Below, in pieces: positions 17,032-26,855 of a stretch of DNA of 64,000 bases (within the stretch, counting starts at the first letter, position 1; each line of letters opens with the position of its first letter). Origin of the DNA: Roseburia intestinalis L1-82 (GTDB taxonomy: Bacteria; Bacillota; Clostridia; Lachnospirales; Lachnospiraceae); contig NZ_LR027880.1 in the NCBI RefSeq assembly GCF_900537995.1, positions 3,875,001-3,939,000 on the forward strand. The letters run 5' to 3'. The notes under the pieces are model-generated. The model saw only the letters and a list, made by a program, of their open reading frames with translations. It made no database searches and was not told the origin of the DNA. A program made the position numbers and the translations under genes.

Positions 17032-17730
17032 CTAGCCTACAAATTCTTCTACACATCTGCGGTATGCTGCTACCGGATCATCTGCCTGAGTAATCGGTCT
17101 TCCGACTACGATATAGTCAGAACCAAGTTCTTTTGCCTTTGCCGGTGTTGTCACACGTTTCTGATCGCCAACATCGCCGTCTGCAAAACGGACACCCGGT
17201 GTAATGGTAAGGAATTTGTCTCCACATACCTCGTGTACTTTTCCTGCTTCAAGCGGAGAACATACAACGCCGTCTAATCCGGCTTCCATCGTATTCTTAG
17301 CATAATGCATAACAGTCTGGTCGATCGGTTTATCGATCCACAGTTCCTGCTGCATTACCTCTTCACTGGTGGAAGTAAGCTGTGTGACTGCGATCAGCAG
17401 TGGTCTTGTTCCATCTTCTCTCGTGAGTCCCTCGATGGCTGCCTGCATCATCGCCTTGGTACCTGCCGCATGTACGTTACACATATCCACGTCCAGTCCT
17501 GATAATACGGACATTGCTTTTTTAACGGTATTTGGAATGTCATGTAATTTTAAATCAAGGAAAATCTTGTGTCCCATCTGTTTGATCGTGCGGACGATCT
17601 CCGGTCCCTCTGCATAAAACAGCTCCATGCCGATTTTTACAAAAGGTTTTTCCTCTTTGAATTTTCCAAGAAAATTGATCACTTCTTCTTTGCTGTTAAA
17701 ATCACATGCAATAATAACGTCTCTTCCCAT
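17032..17730 (-). CDS. pyrF: Orotidine 5'-phosphate decarboxylase
   Basis: The 232-residue TIM barrel contains [11 protein letters not shown], the active-site [12 protein letters not shown] (D, K, D of the catalytic tetrad, about residues 57-68), [13 protein letters not shown], and [18 protein letters not shown] with [10 protein letters not shown] at the phosphate loop. It performs the last step of UMP synthesis. It stands alone here rather than in a pyr operon. AGGAGGAAGAT precedes the ATG, and a good promoter lies 66-94 bases upstream. Confidence 0.95.
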   Translation of the reverse strand: MGRDVIIACDFNSKEEVINFLGKFKEEKPFVKIGMELFYAEGPEIVRTIKQMGHKIFLDLKLHDIPNTVKKAMSVLSGLDVDMCNVHAAGTKAMMQAAIEGLTREDGTRPLLIAVTQLTSTSEEVMQQELWIDKPIDQTVMHYAKNTMEAGLDGVVCSPLEAGKVHEVCGDKFLTITPGVRFADGDVGDQKRVTTPAKAKELGSDYIVVGRPITQADDPVAAYRRCVEEFVG

Positions 17731-17795
17731 ATCTTCCTCCTGCTTTACCCTATCCGGTTTATTTTCCCATTGTCAAATGCAATCTATCGTCAAGA

Positions 17796-17824
17796 ATTAT
17801 ACCCGTATAGCAGGTGTTTTGCAA
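17796..17824 (-). promoter_or_regulatory. Predicted pyrF promoter
   Basis: The minus strand reads TTGCAA (17819-17824), 17 bases, TATAAT (17796-17801). It sits between the chemoreceptor stop and pyrF, making pyrF a separate transcription unit. Confidence 0.75.
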
Positions 17825-17838
17825 GTCATTTCCATGCC

Positions 17839-19956
17839 TTAAGCGAGCTTAAAACGATTGATCGTCTCCATCAGGTCTTTTGCGATTGCCTGCAGCGTCT
17901 CGGTATGTTCGCTGATCTCTTCCATTGTAACATTTACCTGCTCGGTGGAAGCATTGACTTCCTCGGTTGCCGCTGCGGACTGCTCAGATACCGATGCGAT
18001 CGTTCCCATCTTATCCACAACAAGATCTTTGTTGGCAGACATAGTGTCATTCAGGGCATTGATACGTTCCATACCGGAGCCTAACATTTCGATCTGTTTC
18101 ATAATCTCGCCAAAGATCTCTTCCGTGCGGTTGATCGCCTCCTGCTGCTCAGTCTGCAGTACTTCATTTTCCTGCATCGTGGACTCAACCAGTTTTGATT
18201 TTTCCGTGATTTCCGTGATGATCTTCTTGATCTCATCCGTTGACTCTTTCGACTCATCCGCCAGTTTACGGATCTCATCTGCAACAACTGCAAAACCTTT
18301 TCCCATCTCTCCGGCTCTTGCTGCCTCAATACTTGCATTTAACGACAACAGGTTCGTCTGGGATGTGATGTCTGCGATCGTATCCGATATGTAAAAAATC
18401 TTATCAATACTCTCAACCATCTCATTCATAACCTCTAACGAAACTTTTGATTTTTCAGCTGTTTTTCCTGATTTTTCAATCAGATCTTTTACACTCTCAA
18501 TTCCCTCGGTGCTGACTTCATTTGCCTTTTCTGTCATTCCATTCATGCCGGAAACATATTCTTTTGTCTCATCTAAGCTGTTCTTTAAATGCTCTACTTC
18601 CGTGTTGGCTTCCTGTGTACTTTCCGCCTGTTTTACCGCACCCTGCGCCACACTGTCGATTGCCTGTGTTACCTGCTCGATCGTTGTTTTTGTATTTCCA
18701 GCGACTTCTGAGATGCCTCCTGCAACTTCAAGAATATGGTTTGATTTATCCTCGACTGCATGGATCAGTTCGGACACATCATCCATCATACCGTTAAAGT
18801 TCGTCTCAAGCACACCAAACTCATCGCTTCTGGTAACTTTGATCTTCTCGGAAAAATCACCGCCCGCCACACGATGTGTCGCATTCTGGAGTTTTTTGAT
18901 CTCGCGGTTAAAACTGAGCGCTGTCAGGACTGCGATCACACATCCAAAGATCAGACCGATCACACCGGCCATCAACGTTCCTATGTTAATGTTGATCAGG
19001 TTCTTCTGGTTTTCCTGATCACTGATACAGCCGAGCAGTCTCCATCCGGTAATGCGGTCTGTCATCGCCGTAATGGCACAGTCCCTTCCCTCTGCACGCA
19101 TGGTATAAGATGCCTGCAATACGATATCATCCGCTGCCGGATCTTCATTTTCCTCCAGCTGTGCTTTCTGTTCTTCGAGTTTATCTAATTCTTCTGTTAA
19201 CGGAGCAAAAAATTCGAGGTCAGCAACTGTACCATCTGCAAAAGTATTACTTTCGCTGTCAACCACGATATTTCCCTGCTCATCTACCAGCATAACAAAT
19301 CCCGTATTTAAAAGTCTGATATTTTCCACATAGTCTGCCAGTGCAGATGCATCAATATCCATCGCAACAACGCCCTGGACAACATCTTTATATTTTACTT
19401 CCTGACATACCGTAATGATCTGCTCCCCGGTTTCTTCATCCACATACGGCGCAGTGATATAGCTGAAAATAGAATTTACTTTTGCTTTTCTTCCCTGACA
19501 TGCGGTGTACCATTCTTTCCCGGAAAGGTCTTTATTTTCCACCGTGTTCATCGCTGTCTTTGAACCGTCAGCTTCGTATTGTACCCATCCGGTGATTGTT
19601 CTGCCATCATTTAAAGCATAATAGGCACGCACCGAACCATTTACGACTTTACAGGCTGCAACCAGTTCGTCGTTTACATTGTCAATATATTTATCATAGT
19701 TTTCCGGCTCAAGCAAAAGCTGTTTGATACTGTCTTTTCTCGTCAAAAGATCTACCGGTATACTGATCGTTTTCTCATATGTCTGCAGACTTGTCATCGC
19801 ACTGTTTAGTGTCTGCTCACTCGTAAGCTGCATGTTACTGTTTAACACGCTCTCTACTTTACTGTGTGTCAGAAGTGCACAGATCAAAACACTTCCAAGA
19901 ATCGCAGCCATAAACGCTGCGATCAGCTTCGCACTAAGACTTGTTTTTTTCTTCAT
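17839..19956 (-). CDS. Methyl-accepting chemotaxis protein with dCache-type sensor
   Basis: The 705-residue receptor has an N-terminal membrane helix (about residues 8-28), a large extracellular dCache-like ligand domain (about 35-320, with [10 protein letters not shown] and [19 protein letters not shown]), a second helix near 325-348, a HAMP domain (about 350-405, [20 protein letters not shown]), and a cytoplasmic signalling coiled coil with the conserved hairpin tip [19 protein letters not shown]. It would sense a small solute and control CheA. The ligand is unknown. No che genes are adjacent. AGAAGGAGGATTTCATAA precedes the ATG; a -10 TATAAT lies at 20005-20010. Confidence 0.92.
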   Translation of the reverse strand: MKKKTSLSAKLIAAFMAAILGSVLICALLTHSKVESVLNSNMQLTSEQTLNSAMTSLQTYEKTISIPVDLLTRKDSIKQLLLEPENYDKYIDNVNDELVAACKVVNGSVRAYYALNDGRTITGWVQYEADGSKTAMNTVENKDLSGKEWYTACQGRKAKVNSIFSYITAPYVDEETGEQIITVCQEVKYKDVVQGVVAMDIDASALADYVENIRLLNTGFVMLVDEQGNIVVDSESNTFADGTVADLEFFAPLTEELDKLEEQKAQLEENEDPAADDIVLQASYTMRAEGRDCAITAMTDRITGWRLLGCISDQENQKNLININIGTLMAGVIGLIFGCVIAVLTALSFNREIKKLQNATHRVAGGDFSEKIKVTRSDEFGVLETNFNGMMDDVSELIHAVEDKSNHILEVAGGISEVAGNTKTTIEQVTQAIDSVAQGAVKQAESTQEANTEVEHLKNSLDETKEYVSGMNGMTEKANEVSTEGIESVKDLIEKSGKTAEKSKVSLEVMNEMVESIDKIFYISDTIADITSQTNLLSLNASIEAARAGEMGKGFAVVADEIRKLADESKESTDEIKKIITEITEKSKLVESTMQENEVLQTEQQEAINRTEEIFGEIMKQIEMLGSGMERINALNDTMSANKDLVVDKMGTIASVSEQSAAATEEVNASTEQVNVTMEEISEHTETLQAIAKDLMETINRFKLA

Positions 19957-20054
19957 TTATGAAATCCTCCTTCTTTCCTCGTTATGTAAGCGGTTACATT
20001 TTTTATTATAACATAGATATGACAAATAGGGAATATATTTTAAACAAAGAAAAA

Positions 20055-20086
20055 CCGCCAACCCATGATCTCTCAAGGATTGACGG
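20055..20086 (-). terminator. Terminator of the tRNA-Pro gene
   Basis: CCG-CAA-CC pairs with GG-TTG-CGG across ATGATCTCTCAA; a T-rich run follows on the minus strand at 20048-20054. The stem and loop closely resemble the stranded tuf terminator at 30240-30269. Confidence 0.8.
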
Positions 20087-20101
20087 CTTCCCATCTCATA
20101 G

Positions 20102-20175
20102 TCGGCGCGACAGGATTTGAACCTGCGACCTCTGCGTCCCGAACGCAGCGCTCTACCAAGCTGAGCCACGCGCCG
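20102..20175 (-). tRNA. tRNA-Pro (CGG anticodon)
   Basis: On the minus strand the cloverleaf starts CGGCGCGTGGCTCAGCTTGG and closes with CGCGCCG plus discriminator A. The acceptor stem is CGGCGCG/CGCGCCG, the anticodon arm CTGCG-TTCGGGA-CGCAG gives anticodon CGG, and the T arm has GGTTCAAATCC. CCA is not encoded. A terminator follows directly. Nothing suggests an integrated element at this tRNA. Confidence 0.95.
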
Positions 20176-20373
20176 TAATCAAGTCGTCTTGAATCGTGCT
20201 TGATTATATTATCACATCTCTACGGAAATGTCCATACCTAATTTTATATTTTTTCAAATTTTTCTCTTAAACTCACTTGCAGAGTTAAATTCTACCCTTC
20301 TATGAAATTTAATCCTGTAAAAACATGCTGTTTCTTTTTACACATTACTATTCATATCAGTTTATACTAAATA

Positions 20374-20765
20374 CCATGATGGGCTACACTTTTATTACAT
20401 TAAGCAGATCCACCCGTTTTCTTTATCCAACTATCTGCAGCCGTCTTATATGTTATGGGCTATTTTTTTCAGCGTTCGTGTATTTCGCCCGTTCTCCCAC
20501 TTCATTGCTTATGTTTTGGGTTATTTTTTTCCGCATTCATATATTTTGCCCATTTTTTCATGTATCCTCCTCTTTTATTTTCAAAATGGGTGAATTTCTT
20601 CATTTAACATCAAAATAGCCCTCGTTTTTTCGTTTTCATGGACTATTTTAAGTATTTCGACCTAATTTTCACCCATTTTGATTGAAAAATACTATAATTC
20701 AATAAAATTTCGGACTATTGGTTTCTGATATATATACCTTTCGCCCATTTGAATACCTATACATT
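20374..20765. repeat. Degenerate tandem array of about six 55-75 bp units
   Basis: Reading the plus strand, a unit of the form TRGGCTATTTTTTTC-N(20-25)-TATTTCGCCCATTTT recurs at about 20374, 20449, 20509, 20584, 20637 and 20709. The two best copies (20451 and 20512) are 61 bases apart and agree at most positions. In most units the first GGGC/GGAC and the last GCCC/CCC are complementary, so each could form a long weak hairpin. The array fills the gene-free stretch between tRNA-Pro and the broken nuclease gene. Copies differ too much for CRISPR; function is unknown. Confidence 0.6.
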
Positions 20766-20767
20766 GT

Positions 20768-21487
20768 TCATGTAAAATAATATTGAATCAGTAGTTCTAC
20801 ATACTCATAATCTAAAGGATTCTACAACTGTAACTTTGAATATACATTATGAGCATAATTTTCATTATCCATCATTCCAAAATGTTCCCAATAATACACT
20901 TCACCTGTAACAGGATGACGGATGGTGAAATCCGGATATATACTAACATTTTGAATCTGTAATAAACATTCATAACGAAATGGGATTTTGTGTTCGAATA
21001 ACGCATTTATGATTAAAGCTTCAGATTTTGACCGGACCAGAATTCCGGGAATGGTTTTATGTATCAATTTTTGTGGTTCTTTCGGATTGTTTGTGTAAGA
21101 AGCATTTACCCACTCATCCAGTTCTTGCTTTAACGGTACATAGACTCCTGACAAAAGTTTCTGCAACTCTGGATGTTCCTCTACATGATATGAAGAAAAT
21201 TCATCTAAGCTATATTGCTTCAGATAAATATCTATCCTTTTCTCCTCCTGCTTAAGTTTTCGCAGCCTGCTCTCTAAATATTTTCGTTTTACCAGTTGTT
21301 CCGCAAGTTTTCGTTCACTTTTGGAAATGTATTTTGTTTTACCCTTATCGGTATAATACCACTTATAGTACTTATTATTTCTCGTACAGAAAAATGTACC
21401 TGATGGAAGCACGTCAATCTGGCTTTGTAAGTCATTGATCCGATCCTCCACTTTTTGTTTTTCCTTCATCATTCGTTGATATAGCAC
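20768..21487 (-). pseudogene. PD-(D/E)XK nuclease-like protein gene, 3' part broken
   Basis: From a GTG at 21487 (GGAGGACTTATTTT upstream) the frame encodes 221 residues: a coiled-coil basic N-terminal part, then RSKSEALIINALFEHKIPF, YPDFTIRHPVTGEVYYW and EHFGMMDN, the core of a PD-(D/E)XK-like family common in Lachnospiraceae. The frame stops at TAG 20822-20824 just after KLQL. Reading through the stop gives NPLDYEYVELLIQYYFT and a second stop at 20768, which looks like the end of the family. The usual segment between the two parts seems missing, so I read this as a deletion plus stop. Family membership comes from memory of similar proteins. A readable alternative is a shortened but functional protein of 221 residues. 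Confidence 0.55.
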
Positions 21488-21608
21488 AAAATAAGTCCTC
21501 CAATACTATTATTTTTATGCAATAATTCTAACACAGTGCTGTTTCCCTGCAAATCTACAATTTTAATTTCATTTAGATTTTCATTGAAATTGTTTCATTG
21601 ATTTATTC

Positions 21609-21805
21609 ATGATATAATAAGACTGCCGAGCGAAGCGAGTGTAGATCACGATCATGAAGCATTGCTTCATGATATAATGAGCGCAAGTGAGTCAACATGC
21701 TCGTATGATTGACGAACGGTGAATTGGATCATGTGCTGTTTTTGCACATGATATAATGAGCGCAAGTGAGTCAACATGCCTGCATGATTGACGAACGGCA
21801 AATGG
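21609..21805 (+). repeat. 79-bp-period intergenic repeat with extended -10 (copies B, C)
   Basis: CATGATATAATGAGCGCAAG starts at 21668 and again at 21747, exactly 79 bases apart, with a shorter related start CATGATATAATAAG at 21609. Each unit has GAGTCAACATG and ATTGACGAACGG. The junction forms ATCATGTGC-TGTTTTT-GCACATGAT (21728-21752). The family also occurs at 7700-7803. It lies in the 430-bp gene-free gap before the SDR gene and could supply its promoter. Confidence 0.8.
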
Positions 21806-21917
21806 CATCATAAATGAGTCAAAATACTATGTATTAGAATGAACATAAAAAAATATACAAATATAGCGTAAACACAAACTGGAAATGTTCCAGTAACGGA
21901 CAAGAATGGAGATTTTT

Positions 21918-22649
21918 ATGAATAGAACCGTACTAGTTACCGGTGCCTCCCGTGGAATCGGACGCGCGATTGCATCCGCATTTGCCGCAGAGGGTGACCG
22001 GCTGATCATTACCTGTTCCAGATCAGAACAGGAACTTTTAAATTTCAAAAAAGAACTGGAAGAAACTTTTCACACGGAAGTGCTCGCCAGCGTGGGCGAT
22101 ATTTCTTCCTTTGAATATGTCGAACAATTATTTGAACAGATCACAGAACGCTTCGGTGGAGTGGATGTCCTCATCAACAATGCCGGTATTTCCTATATCG
22201 GGCTGCTGACGGATATGTCGATCGATGACTGGAACCGCATTGTCTCCACAAACCTCACATCCGTCTTTTCCACCAGCCGGCTCGCAATCCCACATATGGT
22301 GCACGAAAAGAAAGGAAAAATCATCAATATCTCTTCCGTCTGGGGCATTGCCGGTGCCTCCTGTGAAGTTGCTTATTCCGCATGCAAAGGCGGCATCAAT
22401 TCCTTTACAAAAGCACTTGCAAAAGAACTTGCACCGAGCAATATCCAGGTCAACGCGATCGCCTGTGGTGTCATTGATACGCAGATGAATGCCTGTTTTT
22501 CCGAAGAAGAACGCGCAGAACTTGCAGATGAGATCCCGGCAGGAAGATTTGGAACGCCGGAGGAGACTGCCCATCTAGCAGTACAGCTTGCCACAGGAAA
22601 TGAATACCTGACCGGGCAGATCATTACATTAGACGGCGGGTGGCTGTAA
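21918..22649 (+). CDS. Short-chain dehydrogenase/reductase, FabG-like
   Basis: The 243-residue protein starts MNRTVLVTGASRGIGRAIAS, with the TGxxxGIG NADP(H) loop, LINNAGIS (about residues 80-87), the catalytic S-Y-K set (INISSVWG, then YSACKGG) and the C-terminal LTGQIITLDGGWL. It resembles 3-oxoacyl-ACP reductase but is not in a fatty-acid operon, so another keto substrate is possible. ATGGAGATTTTT places the ribosome binding site for ATG 21918; a longer frame starts four codons earlier. Confidence 0.85.
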   Translation: MNRTVLVTGASRGIGRAIASAFAAEGDRLIITCSRSEQELLNFKKELEETFHTEVLASVGDISSFEYVEQLFEQITERFGGVDVLINNAGISYIGLLTDMSIDDWNRIVSTNLTSVFSTSRLAIPHMVHEKKGKIINISSVWGIAGASCEVAYSACKGGINSFTKALAKELAPSNIQVNAIACGVIDTQMNACFSEEERAELADEIPAGRFGTPEETAHLAVQLATGNEYLTGQIITLDGGWL

Positions 22650-22656
22650 CCCGCCG
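22634..22656 (+). terminator. Terminator overlapping the SDR stop codon
   Basis: CGGCGGGT-GGCTGTA-ACCCGCCG includes the codons for GGWL and the TAA stop, and is followed by ATTTTT. The convergent glgX-like gene ends 17 bases beyond. Confidence 0.85.
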
Positions 22657-22673
22657 CATTTTTATGTCCCACA

Positions 22674-24788
22674 CTATTCTGCCACTAAAATAACCACACT
22701 TCTCGGCGGAACTTTCAATGTTTTTTTATAATAAAACTCGGTCTGTGCCTCCACATCTTTTCCATCCTCATACTCTATGTTTGTATTGACACAGATCTTC
22801 CACTGCAGATTGTTCGGCAGTTCCGGAAGCTGCATCACAAGTGTTTCCCAGTATGCATTCATTCCATAGAAAATGATATCATCCCTGGTATCCGCGTCAT
22901 CCCTGCCGGCATACATGATACCGATCAGTTTACTGGTATAATCCGTACCCCCATTCCACGGGAAACCATTGTGGATACTGATCTCCGGTAGGCCGCAGAG
23001 CGCTTTTTTCGTGGAGCGGCGCAAAATCGGATATTTTTCGCGAAATGCGATCATATACCGGAAGAAATCATGGATCTCCTGATATTTCTCCAGTCTGGTC
23101 CAGTCAAGCCAGGAAATGATATTATCCTGGCAGTAGGCATTATTATTGCCAAACTGTGTATTACAAAATTCATCTCCCGCATAAAACATGGCAGGTCCCC
23201 TGCTGCACATTAAGGTTGCACATGCATTTTTTACCATTCTAAGACGCAGTCCTTCGATCTGCGGATCATCTGTCTCTCCCTCTGCTCCACAGTTCCAGCT
23301 GTTTCCGTTGTTATCACCATCCGAATTATTCCAGCCGTTTTTCTCATTGTGCTTCGTATTATAGGCATACAGATCATACAATGTAAATCCATCATGACAG
23401 GTGACAAAATTAACGGATGCACTGTCTCCGCGGTGCTCCGGATAAAGATCTTTTGAACCGGTGATACGCGTGATTGCTGTTCCTGCCATACCATCCGTAC
23501 CTTTTAAAAACTGACGGATATCATCACGGTATCTTCCATTCCATTCTGACCATCGGTTCCATGACGGAAAACTTCCAACCTGATAGAGACCACCCGCATC
23601 CCATGCCTCCGCGATCAGTTTGACCTTTCCAAGAATGGCATCACATGCAATCGCCTGAAGCAATGGCGGATCTGCCATCGGTGTCCCTTTTTCATCGCGG
23701 GTTAAAATGGATGCCAGATCAAACCGGAAACCATCGACACGATACTCCGTTACCCAGTATCGCAGACAGTCAATGATAAAACGTCTTACTGCCGGATGAT
23801 TACAGTTCATGACATTGCCACAGCCACTGAAATTATAATAGTATCCATCCGGTGTCAGGATATAATAAATATCATTATCAATTCCCTTAAAAGAAAAACA
23901 TGGACCATGTTCATTTCCCTCTGCCGTGTGGTTAAATACAACATCCAGGATAACTTCGATTCCATTTTCCTTTAGCTCGTAGATCAGTTCTTTTAACTCA
24001 TCGCCCTCGTGGTTATGTTCCACCACCGAGGTATAACTGGTATTGGGCGCAAAAAAACAGACTGTATTATAGCCCCAGTAATTATACAGGCGCTCTCCGT
24101 CTACCACTCTGGTGCTTTCCATCTCATCAAACTCAAAAATCGGCATCAGCTCGACTGCATTCACTCCCAGATCCTTCAAATACGGGATCTTCTGGCGCAG
24201 TCCCTCATAAGTGCCTTCTGCCCCCGGTGTAACACCCGATGATGCATCTTTTGTAAATCCCCTCACATGCATCTCATAAATAACAAGATCCTCAAACGGA
24301 TGCTCCGTCGGACGGATATCTCCCCAGTCAAAGTTGTTTTCCACAACCCTTGCGTGATAAATAAAATCCGCTCCGCCTTCCGGGCGTTCTCCCCAGTTAC
24401 GCTGTCCCGTTACTGCCCTCGCATACGGATCAAGCAAAACATTTTCTTTCTTAAATAATAACCCCTTTTTCTCATCATAAGGGCCGTCCAACTGAAATGC
24501 ATATTCAAACTCTTCGATTTTCAATCCAAAAACGAACATGGAATATGTGTTTCCAATATGATAAGCCTCCGGATATTTTAGGGTCACATACGGCTCTTTT
24601 TCCTGCGGCCGGAACAACAGAAGATAACATGCCGTCGCACCAAAGGAATGGATCGTAAAGCTGACACCTCTTGTGGTTGCTGTCGCACCATCTCTGTTAT
24701 AAAAACCCGGACGTACCTGATATCCATTGATCTCATCCAATGGCTGCAGCCCAACGCCGCGTTCCTGTTTATGTCTGCCTGTACTCAT
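22674..24788 (-). CDS. glgX: Glycogen debranching enzyme / isoamylase-type GH13
   Basis: The 704-residue protein has an N-terminal CBM48-like domain (about residues 15-130, FGATACYLLLFRPQ), then the GH13 barrel with VILDVVFNHTAEG, DGFRFDLASIL (nucleophile D), LIAEAWDAGG (acid/base E) and NFVTCHDGFTL. This order is typical of GlgX/isoamylase alpha-1,6-glucosidases acting on phosphorylase-limit glycogen. There is no signal peptide, so it is cytoplasmic. Its ATG overlaps the stop of the upstream aldolase by 4 bp (ATGA), so the two are cotranscribed. AAGGAGGATCGCAG precedes the start. Confidence 0.9.
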   Translation of the reverse strand: MSTGRHKQERGVGLQPLDEINGYQVRPGFYNRDGATATTRGVSFTIHSFGATACYLLLFRPQEKEPYVTLKYPEAYHIGNTYSMFVFGLKIEEFEYAFQLDGPYDEKKGLLFKKENVLLDPYARAVTGQRNWGERPEGGADFIYHARVVENNFDWGDIRPTEHPFEDLVIYEMHVRGFTKDASSGVTPGAEGTYEGLRQKIPYLKDLGVNAVELMPIFEFDEMESTRVVDGERLYNYWGYNTVCFFAPNTSYTSVVEHNHEGDELKELIYELKENGIEVILDVVFNHTAEGNEHGPCFSFKGIDNDIYYILTPDGYYYNFSGCGNVMNCNHPAVRRFIIDCLRYWVTEYRVDGFRFDLASILTRDEKGTPMADPPLLQAIACDAILGKVKLIAEAWDAGGLYQVGSFPSWNRWSEWNGRYRDDIRQFLKGTDGMAGTAITRITGSKDLYPEHRGDSASVNFVTCHDGFTLYDLYAYNTKHNEKNGWNNSDGDNNGNSWNCGAEGETDDPQIEGLRLRMVKNACATLMCSRGPAMFYAGDEFCNTQFGNNNAYCQDNIISWLDWTRLEKYQEIHDFFRYMIAFREKYPILRRSTKKALCGLPEISIHNGFPWNGGTDYTSKLIGIMYAGRDDADTRDDIIFYGMNAYWETLVMQLPELPNNLQWKICVNTNIEYEDGKDVEAQTEFYYKKTLKVPPRSVVILVAE

Positions 24789-25513
24789 CTGCGATCCTCC
24801 TTTTTTTGCGGAGCAAAATGCGACTCACCACTATATTTCTTATACCCCGGATGTTTTCCACTCATTTTATAATAATTGTTTCTAAGATCCACAAGCCGGT
24901 CGATATTTTCCCGGTCAATTTCTTTTGCACCTCCGAGCAGATGTGCCGTCAGTGTTATTTTTGCAAACTGCTCTAACGTTTCCATCCGGTAATATGCCGT
25001 ATAAACATCGGCTCCAACTGTTACCGCTCCATGATTTTTTAACAGGATCGCATCATGTTCCTGCAGATACGGGGTAATGGCATCCGGCACCTCATCTGTG
25101 GAAGGTGTTGCATAAGGCGCAATCGGCACTGAACCAAGTGCGAGCACAGTCTCGATCATGGAATACTCATCGAGCGGAATGTCTGCCACGGCAAATCCCG
25201 TTGCAACCGGAGGATGTGCATGTAATACCGCCCCGACATCTTCGCGTTCTTCATAACATCTGAAATGCATCCGCATTTCGGACGACGGGCGGTACCCGTC
25301 CACAGTTTCGATCATCTCTCCTGCTTTATTTATATGCACGATCATTTCCGGTGTTACCATACTTTTTGACACGCCGGTCGGCGTTGCTAAAAATGTGCCA
25401 TCGGAAAGTTTTACCGACACATTTCCGTCATTCGACGCAACCCATCCAAGCTGCCACATCTTATGGCACACATCACAGATCTGTGCTCTGATTTCTTTAT
25501 AACTGAGTTCCAT
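24785..25513 (-). CDS. Class II aldolase, L-fuculose-phosphate aldolase-like
   Basis: The 242-residue enzyme shows WVASNDGNVSVKL, the phosphate-binding TPTGVSKSMV, a zinc-ligand cluster VLHAHPPVATGFA, the catalytic glutamate region SSEMRMHF, and a third histidine in LLKNHGAVTVGAD, all as in the FucA/RhaD/AraD family. It cleaves a sugar 1-phosphate to dihydroxyacetone phosphate and an aldehyde, but fuculose, rhamnulose, ribulose or methylthioribulose phosphate cannot be told apart by eye. It is first in an operon with glgX. GGAGGAGATT precedes the ATG. Confidence 0.85.
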   Translation of the reverse strand: MELSYKEIRAQICDVCHKMWQLGWVASNDGNVSVKLSDGTFLATPTGVSKSMVTPEMIVHINKAGEMIETVDGYRPSSEMRMHFRCYEEREDVGAVLHAHPPVATGFAVADIPLDEYSMIETVLALGSVPIAPYATPSTDEVPDAITPYLQEHDAILLKNHGAVTVGADVYTAYYRMETLEQFAKITLTAHLLGGAKEIDRENIDRLVDLRNNYYKMSGKHPGYKKYSGESHFAPQKKEDRR

Positions 25514-25644
25514 AATCTCCTCCCACCGTACTTTTTTCCTATTTTACTTTCCATTATAATCATCCTCTTTCCTAATTTCAACCAGGCAATATCTGTGTTA
25601 TACTATCCTCAGAAAATATTAAGAAACAAAGAAAGGCTTTTCCC

Positions 25645-26751
25645 ATGCAAAAAATACTTCATGTTTCCGACAACCCGGAACATTTTTCCTCCATCGGCTC
25701 TGCCCTTGCACAAATTCCCGCTAATAACACAACACCTGTTATCATTGAAATTGCACCGGGCATTTACCATGAAAAACTAACCATAAATAAACCATATATC
25801 ACACTTCGCGGAATGGGCGAAAGCAGTGCTCACACCGTCATCAGCTATGATGATTATGCCCTGGATCTGATGGAAGATGGCAGTAAGCGCGGTACATTCC
25901 GCACTTATACCCTCTTTATCGATACACATGATGTAACGCTCCAGCATCTCACCATCGAAAATGCCTCCGGGGATTCCGCAACACACGGACAGGCGATCGC
26001 TCTCTATGCCGACGGGGACCGTCTTATGATCGATTCCTGCCGCCTTCTCGGCCATCAGGACACACTTTTTACCGGGCCGCTTCCCGAAAAAGAACGACAG
26101 CCTGGCGGTTTCATCGGTCCAAAACAGTTTGCCCCGCGTATCAATGGCAGACAATATTATAAAAACTGCTATATCTGCGGCGATATTGATTTTATTTTTG
26201 GAAGCGCCACCGCATATTTTGAACACTGTACCTTAGAATCCCTGCTGCGCACAAAAGCATCTGCACAGTCCGATTTAGTTTCCACTACATCCACCCTGCA
26301 TGATTCCGGTTCTGATACATCTGCACTGTGTCATTCCAATTCAGATATGGTTCAGAAAAATTATACACTCCCTCCTATCCAGGGTTATGTAACTGCCGCC
26401 TCCACACCGGAAGGCCAGGAATACGGCTACATTTTTTCCGACTGCCGGTTCATCTCCAAAGACTGTCCTGCCGGTTCCGTCTATCTTGGCAGGCCATGGC
26501 GCGACTATGCAAAAACGATCCTGATTTCCTGCGAACTTGGTGCGCATATCCATCCCGCCGGTTTTCATGACTGGAACCGCGAAAATACACATGACACAGT
26601 ATATTATGCCGAATACGCAAGTTTCCCTGCCACCTCTGACTACCGTCCGCTTTCTGACCAGGCTGATTTTGTTCAAAATCTGAATGAACAACAAGCCGGA
26701 TATTTTGCAAAAGAACTGGTTCTCGGTGACTGGGCACCTGATAAACTGTAA
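25645..26751 (+). CDS. Pectinesterase (CE8) without signal peptide
   Basis: The 368-residue beta-helix protein has the CE8 motifs GHQDTLF (D139), GDIDFIFG (D182) and LGRPWRDYAK (R283, W285). It removes methyl groups from pectin. It starts MQKILHVSDNPEHF with no secretion signal, so it probably acts inside the cell on imported methylated oligogalacturonides. A serine/threonine-rich insert (about residues 202-242) lies between the catalytic segment and IQGYVTAASTPEGQ. No pectate lyase or transporter is adjacent. AAAGG is a modest ribosome binding site. Confidence 0.88.
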   Translation: MQKILHVSDNPEHFSSIGSALAQIPANNTTPVIIEIAPGIYHEKLTINKPYITLRGMGESSAHTVISYDDYALDLMEDGSKRGTFRTYTLFIDTHDVTLQHLTIENASGDSATHGQAIALYADGDRLMIDSCRLLGHQDTLFTGPLPEKERQPGGFIGPKQFAPRINGRQYYKNCYICGDIDFIFGSATAYFEHCTLESLLRTKASAQSDLVSTTSTLHDSGSDTSALCHSNSDMVQKNYTLPPIQGYVTAASTPEGQEYGYIFSDCRFISKDCPAGSVYLGRPWRDYAKTILISCELGAHIHPAGFHDWNRENTHDTVYYAEYASFPATSDYRPLSDQADFVQNLNEQQAGYFAKELVLGDWAPDKL

Positions 26752-26779
26752 TTTTTAGCAGATATTTTTTAATCTGGGT

Positions 26780-26808
26780 TTGTATATTCATGAGAATAAT
26801 GATAGAAT
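26780..26808 (+). promoter_or_regulatory. Predicted promoter of the 50-residue membrane protein gene
   Basis: TTGTAT (26780-26785), 17 bases, TAGAAT (26803-26808). It lies 48 bases before the ATG at 26856. Confidence 0.6.
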
Positions 26809-26855
26809 AATATACATTAGGAATATGAGAAATCCAAACAAAGGGGGCATATAAG

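Noticed and set aside
20102..20175. tRNA-Pro as an element attachment site
   Set aside because: No direct repeat of the tRNA end and no integrase are seen around it.
20374..20765. CRISPR array
   Set aside because: Units vary greatly in sequence and spacing, there are no unique spacers between identical repeats, and no cas genes are present.
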